Assembly: GCA_020466095.1 (NCBI GenBank)
Contig: CM035806.1
Coordinates: forward strand, 135,196,981-135,260,980
Length of the DNA: 64,000 bases
Reading direction: 5' to 3'
Origin: Chlorops oryzae
Lineage: Eukaryota > Arthropoda > Insecta > Diptera > Chloropidae
Position numbers and translations under genes: made by a program. The notes under the pieces were generated by a model. It saw only the letters and a program-made list of their open reading frames with translations, ran no database searches and was not told where the DNA came from. This document shows positions 58,834-64,000 of the stretch, piece after piece. Numbering within the stretch: the stretch's first letter is position 1; every line of letters starts with the position of its first letter.

Positions 58834-60396
58834 TAGTTCGTTAGGTATGCGCAAATGAAAATGTCTGCATAAAATGCAGCGTTTGTAATTTTCCGTGGAA
58901 GACAAGTAATGTATCGCCATCGAGCTCCTTGTTCTCACTATGAACAAATTGAAGCAAAAAATAATTTCTATCGAGTAAAACATAAAATAAACACATCTGC
59001 TAATATTTGCTATGCTCGAAAAAAATCGTTACAGTAGAGTACGGATAAATGTAAAATGTTTTATTTTATTATTTTTTTTTTTGTCGAATTCTTGTGCACT
59101 TATGCGTGCTTTTATATTAATCCGTGCATATTTTCACGATAACGCCTAAAAAAAAAAGCCTTCAAAGCACCTTTTGCACTCATAAGGTTCTTGCAATTAT
59201 TCGTGTTGCATTTATCCGTGGTTCACTGTAATCGAAAAAATCAATTTCCAATGAAACAAGTAAAGGTGTTATAGTCAATCGAGCCTGGCCATACAATATC
59301 CTCGACAAATATGTATGTTTGAACATATATTAAAACAGGCACCAAGGCCACTACAATTAAGAGAAGGCACTGTGGAGATTTTTTAGGCCATTATGGGCCT
59401 TGTATTCCGATTCTAGCTGAAATTTTTTATGAAAATCGCCCTCTTGCCACGCCCATTTTTCCAATTTCAAAAATTTCAGAAATTTAATCGGAGCATTAAA
59501 TATAAAATCGCGAGCAGCTCCGATTTTAAGCGGGTTTAGGCTTTTTGCAACAGATCCTAGTACTGAAAGTACCCCTAAAATTGGTCCGATCGAGACTATA
59601 CCACTGTGCGACGCGTGAACAAGTTGATAATTGTTAAAAGCTATGCATCCACACTACATACATATGTACATACTTAGTAGCCATTGCTGTTAAAACAAAG
59701 TTTAGAACAAGAACTCATTTCCATTTAGCGCACTTACGATATTTGAAATAATACGAGAATTAAAACAATACCTACGGAAATACGTCAGTGGTGCATTCTC
59801 AGCTATAAAATATTTCGTTAAAAATTCAACTTACCCACCTCCGTTATCCGTTCTCGAGTTGCGTTCTTTCGACCAGTAACAGCGCTCAAACTCACCGGAG
59901 TGTTGAGAAAATGTAATGAAAAGGCTTTCTCCTTTTTAGATTTGCTAAGCAAATATTCACCCTATTCACCGCATTCAACTTTTAGTACAAAGATATGTTA
60001 ATTACCACAGCATGATGGTATAAAAGTTTGGTATAAAAATTTTCAAAATTAGACATTTCGCAATCAACTCGCAAGACCGACATTATTCAAAATTTTTGGA
60101 ATCAAATCTTTCATGTTTGATTGCATTTTTCTGCAGGAAAGCCAACGTCCAGAATGTAGGCAATGAAAAAAACTATTAACATTTTTCGTCACGTTACGAC
60201 ATTTGGTAGAGAATATCGCACATTTCCCAGCCTCCAGATCTTACATCAATTAAACTTCAACTAAGTTACTGTCAGATAAGTAAGACAAAGAGGAGCAAAA
60301 AGGGATATTTCTCCGTATTTTGTACATTAATGGAAATGCCCATATCGATTCGTATTCGATAAAGGGTTAATGATTTTATAAGAATTATGTACATGT
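58834..60396. other. Intergenic; pogo-like MITE copy 3 and a DINE fragment
   Basis: 59032-59228 is a diverged 197-bp copy of the 7391-7562 MITE (TA-flanked). About 59350-59600 matches the 10575-11190 DINE body (GAGATTTTTTAGGCCATTAT, GCCACGCCCATTTTTCC, GAAAGTACCCCTAAAATTGG) without the microsatellite. No gene seen. Confidence 0.6.
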
Positions 60397-60630
60397 CGCA
60401 CCCAGACAACTAAAGTGACACAACTCCCAATTTATGCTATGAATCTTGTTCCTAAGTCACCTGTCTACCAGCAGGAAAAATTCCATTCAGTTTTTCTTAT
60501 TTTAATACGCCGAACGAAAGCCATATGCCGTTCTTCTTGCTTTGATTGACACTGCGACGCATTTTGTTTGTCGCGTTTTCTGAAAAAATGATAAATTTTT
60601 GAGCTGTGTCTCTTTAGTTGCCGGAGTGCA
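60397..60630. mobile_element. CGCACCC MITE, diverged copy
   Basis: Starts CGCACCCAGACAACTAAAGT and ends TTTAGTTGCCGGAGTGCA. It has the same interior landmarks (GCGACGCATTTTGTT, TTTTCTGAAAAA) as 45634-45880 and 54668-54914. Confidence 0.75.
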
Positions 60631-62469
60631 ATATTTATATAAGTACATATTTCTTTTTGATTTTGCAATAACTCGCGGCTATGAAAAGCCAGATTTCAAG
60701 CGACGTGTATAGAAAAAAAACAAAAAAAAAAATAGGAAAAATCTTTATCCGACGCTCATGCTCAAGCTCTCTAATTGTGTTTTAAGTATTTTCAAAGTCC
60801 TTCATTTTAGCATATACCCGATCCGGTATGAGTAACGCAATTTCCCCCATAATATGATGCCAAAGAGCCGTTTTTGGTCCAAGAGCATTGGACCAGTTCA
60901 AAAGCATTGATTTCATGCCCAACGGCCGAATTTCTATGTGCATTAGATATACGAAAAATACTTAATATATGAACACAAGAATATTCAATTGGCCCCATTT
61001 CGTTCGATAATTACAAGCTATTTTACGCGTTCGAGTGTTCTTGATAAATGCTAATAAATTGTCGTGAGTATCTACGAACTCACACATTTGCCTACATATA
61101 TTCATATACTTATATTCATTGAAACCAGACACGAAAAAAAATATAAAAAAAAATATAGTAATATTAATGGTATAATGGTGCGTGTTGAAATACGATATGA
61201 ATTGCTGCGACATTTACACAAGTTTTATGCGCTCGTGACTTTTGTTCGCTCCACTAATTACAGGGTCGCCCTTCATTTTGTTTCGGAGCTCACTAGCGCG
61301 ACTAAGTGAATAATGAGCAGCGAAATTATGAATAATTTGCTTGCAGAAAAGAAAAGGACATCCTTAAGTCATTTGTTATATCCTACGGTGCAATTACCTA
61401 ACGCCGTGGCACTTGGGTAGGTACGCACGTCAGGCAAGTACACTGTAGGATATAACGGGGTCCTTTAAACAAATATAAGGAACTCAAAGGATTTCAATTA
61501 ATTATCCTTTTATTTAATTCAAATTTAATACAAGTTTTCGGTTATTATTTAAATGACTACTTTATTAACTTCTCCGTCGTGGCCCTTTGGTGAGTACGCT
61601 CGCAGAAGTCTTCCTCCAGTCATCGAAGCTACGTTTATATAGATCAATATTGTTGATCTTGCAATATTGAATATTCCCATGGTCCGCGATCGTCGTCCAT
61701 TCTTCCCGAACATATTGTATAAGCTTGACCGCGACCTTCACCTGCAATTGTACCAACATTGCCATACTGTTGTTGTTGCTTTTACTTCCGTTCACTTAGT
61801 GTAGTTGTTGTTATTGTTGCCAGCGATCGGATTGCAATTGTGCATTCGCTGTACTAGTGCTGATGTTTGTCAATCGTGCTTATACTGTGCCGGTGTTGTT
61901 GTTGTTACCAGCGGCCGAACTGCATGTTTGCATTTGTCAGCAATTTACGCTGGACAGTGCTTTTCAGTAGCATGGAATCATTTTGAAGTAGAAATTCATA
62001 AATGCAGGTCACTGCCTTTTGTTTTCAGTTTAAGGTGACCACATGTGAGTTTGGGAGAGATTGCCGTTCAAATTTTCTGCTGAAATTTAACTCGATGCTC
62101 TGCTTTTTCGATTTTAATTAATTTTTGTTTTATATATCAAAAAAATCATTTTTAAACATCTCATCGAACCCACAATTTCTTCTATGGAAATCTGGAAAAA
62201 TAAGCTATTTTAACTTAGCACGCCATTGTACCGCCGGGTCTGGCCAGAACGCTATGTATTTTTTGCCAGACCCGGGTGTACAATAGGCTGTCCCGAAAAA
62301 TATTTTTTTTGAGCTAGAGATTCGCCTCCGGTGTCAAAACTTGCGTAATTTTTCACAGATAACGAAACAGGTACAAACAGTTCATTTAAATGTCATCTTG
62401 AGGGCTCTACCTCTCTTTGAAGTTTTCAATTTTTTCGTTTTTTTTCCGTCTTTTTTTGATAACTCCCCA
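60631..62469. other. Intergenic, no gene called; short inverted repeat at 61377-61462
   Basis: TTATATCCTACGGTG (61377) and CACTGTAGGATATAA (61447) form a small inverted-repeat unit. A 76-codon minus-strand frame at 61795-61565 ends in EEWTTIADHG then YKRSFDDWRK, vaguely like a Myb/zeste-type repeat, but this is too weak to call. (GTT)n runs occur at 61803-61905. Confidence 0.4.
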
Positions 62470-64000
62470 GAAGTCACCCCTACAGACATATAATGTATGA
62501 CCAACTCCCATTATTTTTTTACCCCAAACATTTTTTTGAACAAACTTGCCCCATATCCCCGCTCCTTGAGGGGGTTCCCATACAAAAATATTTTTTTTAT
62601 GAATTTTCCCCCCACCGTCCTAACTATCCCCAGGGTCCTCCTAGAGGGGTCAAATATATGACCGACCCCCATTAACTTTGTCCCCCTAACATTTTGTCCG
62701 ACCATACTGACCCTCTATCTCCCCTCCTTAGGGGGGCACCCATACAAAACTACACTTATTTTATCAGAATTTCATACAAAATGGCTGTCACTACAGTCAA
62801 ACCCCTCCTAGGGGGATAATATATATGACCGACCCCCATTATTTTTTTACCTCAAACATTTTCTTCAAACATATCTACCCTCCATCTCCCCTCCTTAGGG
62901 GGGTCCCCATACAAAAATAGGCTTAAATTAAAGAAAAATGCCTCACGAACTTCAACCTATAATATAGATGGCGTAGGAACAAGAACGAGCATGTTCAGTA
63001 TGCATATTCGAAAAATTTACAAAATTACCTTTTAAACGAGCCTAATATGAAGAATATTGGATTAGTTTTTGGTATGTTTTAATAATATGTTATAATTATT
63101 ACCTTTTTTTAAAACTGAATTTTGGGTTCCATCCCCTAACTGGCAAAATAATGACCCTAGTAGAAAAAAAATAAATTTTCTAGTCAAATGCCGCAAACCT
63201 CAATCTATGACGAGTTTTTTGAGGCTATAACCAATAATATCGGTTAGTGGTTTCTATTCATAAAATTAATTCAAAACAAATATTTTTTGAAACGCATTAT
63301 TCGCTGTTTTCACGTTCGTTTTTTAGGTCTTTGCATATCTCTCTCCGTCTGGATGCATGTAAAGACTCAAGACACGAACGTGAAAACAGCGAATAATGCG
63401 TTTCAAAAAAATATTTGTTTTGAATTAATTTTATCAATAGAAACCACTAACCGATATTATTGGTTATAGCCTCAAAAAACTCGTCATAGATTGAGGTTTG
63501 CGGCATTTGACTAGAAAATTTATTTTTTTTCTACTAGGGTCATTATTTTGCCAGTTAGGGGATGGAACCCAAAATTCAGTTTTAAAAAAAGGTAATAATT
63601 ATAACATATTATTAAAACATACCAAAAACTAATCCAATATTCTTCATATTAGGCTCGTTTAAAAGGTAATTTTGTAAATTTTTCGAATATGCATACTGAA
63701 CATGCTCGTTCTTGTTCCTACGCCATCTATATTATAGGTTGAAGTTCGTGAGGCATTTTTCTTTAATTTAAGCCTATTTTTGTATGGGGACCCCCCTAAG
63801 GAGGGGAGATGGAGGGTAGGTATGTTTGAAGAAAATGTTTGAGGTAAAAAAATAATGGGGGTCGGTCATATATATTATCCCCCTAGGAGGGGTTTGACTG
63901 TAGTGACAGCCATTTTGTATGAAATTCTGATAAAATAAGTGTAGTTTTGTATGGGTGCCCCCCTAAGGAGGGGAGATAGAGGGTCAGTATGGTCGGACAA
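62470..64000. mobile_element. Fold-back element with tandem repeats in its arms (cut by window end)
   Basis: The axis is near 63346: AACGCATTATTCGCTGTTTT (63292) pairs with AAAACAGCGAATAATGCGTT (63382). The left arm continues to at least 62693, which pairs with the last base of the window. Each arm contains a ~167-bp repeated unit (GACCGACCCCCATTA..., CATCTCCCCTCCTTAGGGGG, CCCATACAAAA), about three units starting near 62490, 62658 and 62826. Long arms with internal tandem repeats are the plan of Drosophila FB elements. The right end lies outside the window. Confidence 0.85.

Noticed and set aside
61565..61795. Possible Myb/zeste-like domain fragment on the minus strand (SFDDWRK)
   Set aside because: Only a short stretch fits the pattern, with no TIRs or partner gene nearby; too weak to call.

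Overview
The window looks like nuclear DNA from a higher (cyclorrhaphan) fly. It is AT-rich, with intron-containing genes, (GA)n/(CTGT)n/(TTTA)n simple repeats and many dipteran-type mobile elements: DINE-1/mini-me-like repeats carrying GACA/CTGT microsatellites, Tc1, hAT, PIF/Harbinger and pogo-like elements, and fold-back elements. The species cannot be named from the sequence; a tephritid or drosophilid-like fly is my inference.

Only two host genes are well supported. (1) 4114-7263, minus strand: a three-exon Snail/Scratch-family zinc-finger transcription factor, probably neural. Its exon junctions can be read directly and join five C2H2 fingers in frame (721 codons from the ATG at 7263), with a CtBP-type motif near the C-terminus. 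(2) 42438-43508, plus strand: an intronless, rather divergent mitochondrial import channel gene of the Tom40 family. The two are separated by about 35 kb of transposon-rich intergenic DNA and show no functional link.

The rest is mobile DNA. 0-8 kb: small MITEs, a GA tract and the scratch-like gene. 8-20 kb: MITEs, a 1.67-kb near-perfect palindrome (12962-14628) and a dead LINE reverse transcriptase (about 16382-17290). 20-34 kb: DINE-like repeats, a GC-rich 56-bp perfect hairpin, a 0.7-kb TA-flanked element (27614-28327), a PIF/Harbinger remnant with both of its genes in pieces (28703-30098), and two hAT MITEs with 8-bp target duplications. 34-38 kb and 57.8-58.8 kb: TIR elements that each carry a tRNA-headed SINE-like module. 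43.9-50 kb: a second copy of the 27.6-kb element with two further MITEs inserted in it, and a nearly intact Tc1 transposon with IR/DR-type 200-bp termini and one premature stop. 50.2-55.3 kb: the most unusual locus, a pseudogenised mobile-element protein of a DDE-like family I know from arthropods but cannot name. It is flanked by repeated CACGTACGAT sites and interrupted by a hAT-like element that itself carries a hAT MITE; a fragment of a related family sits upstream. 55.4-57.3 kb: a DINE-like element with a long (CTGT)n tract and a ~100-bp minisatellite. 62.5-64.0 kb: a fold-back element with tandem repeats in its arms, cut by the window edge.

All assignments come from reading the sequence and from remembered family patterns; no database search was run.
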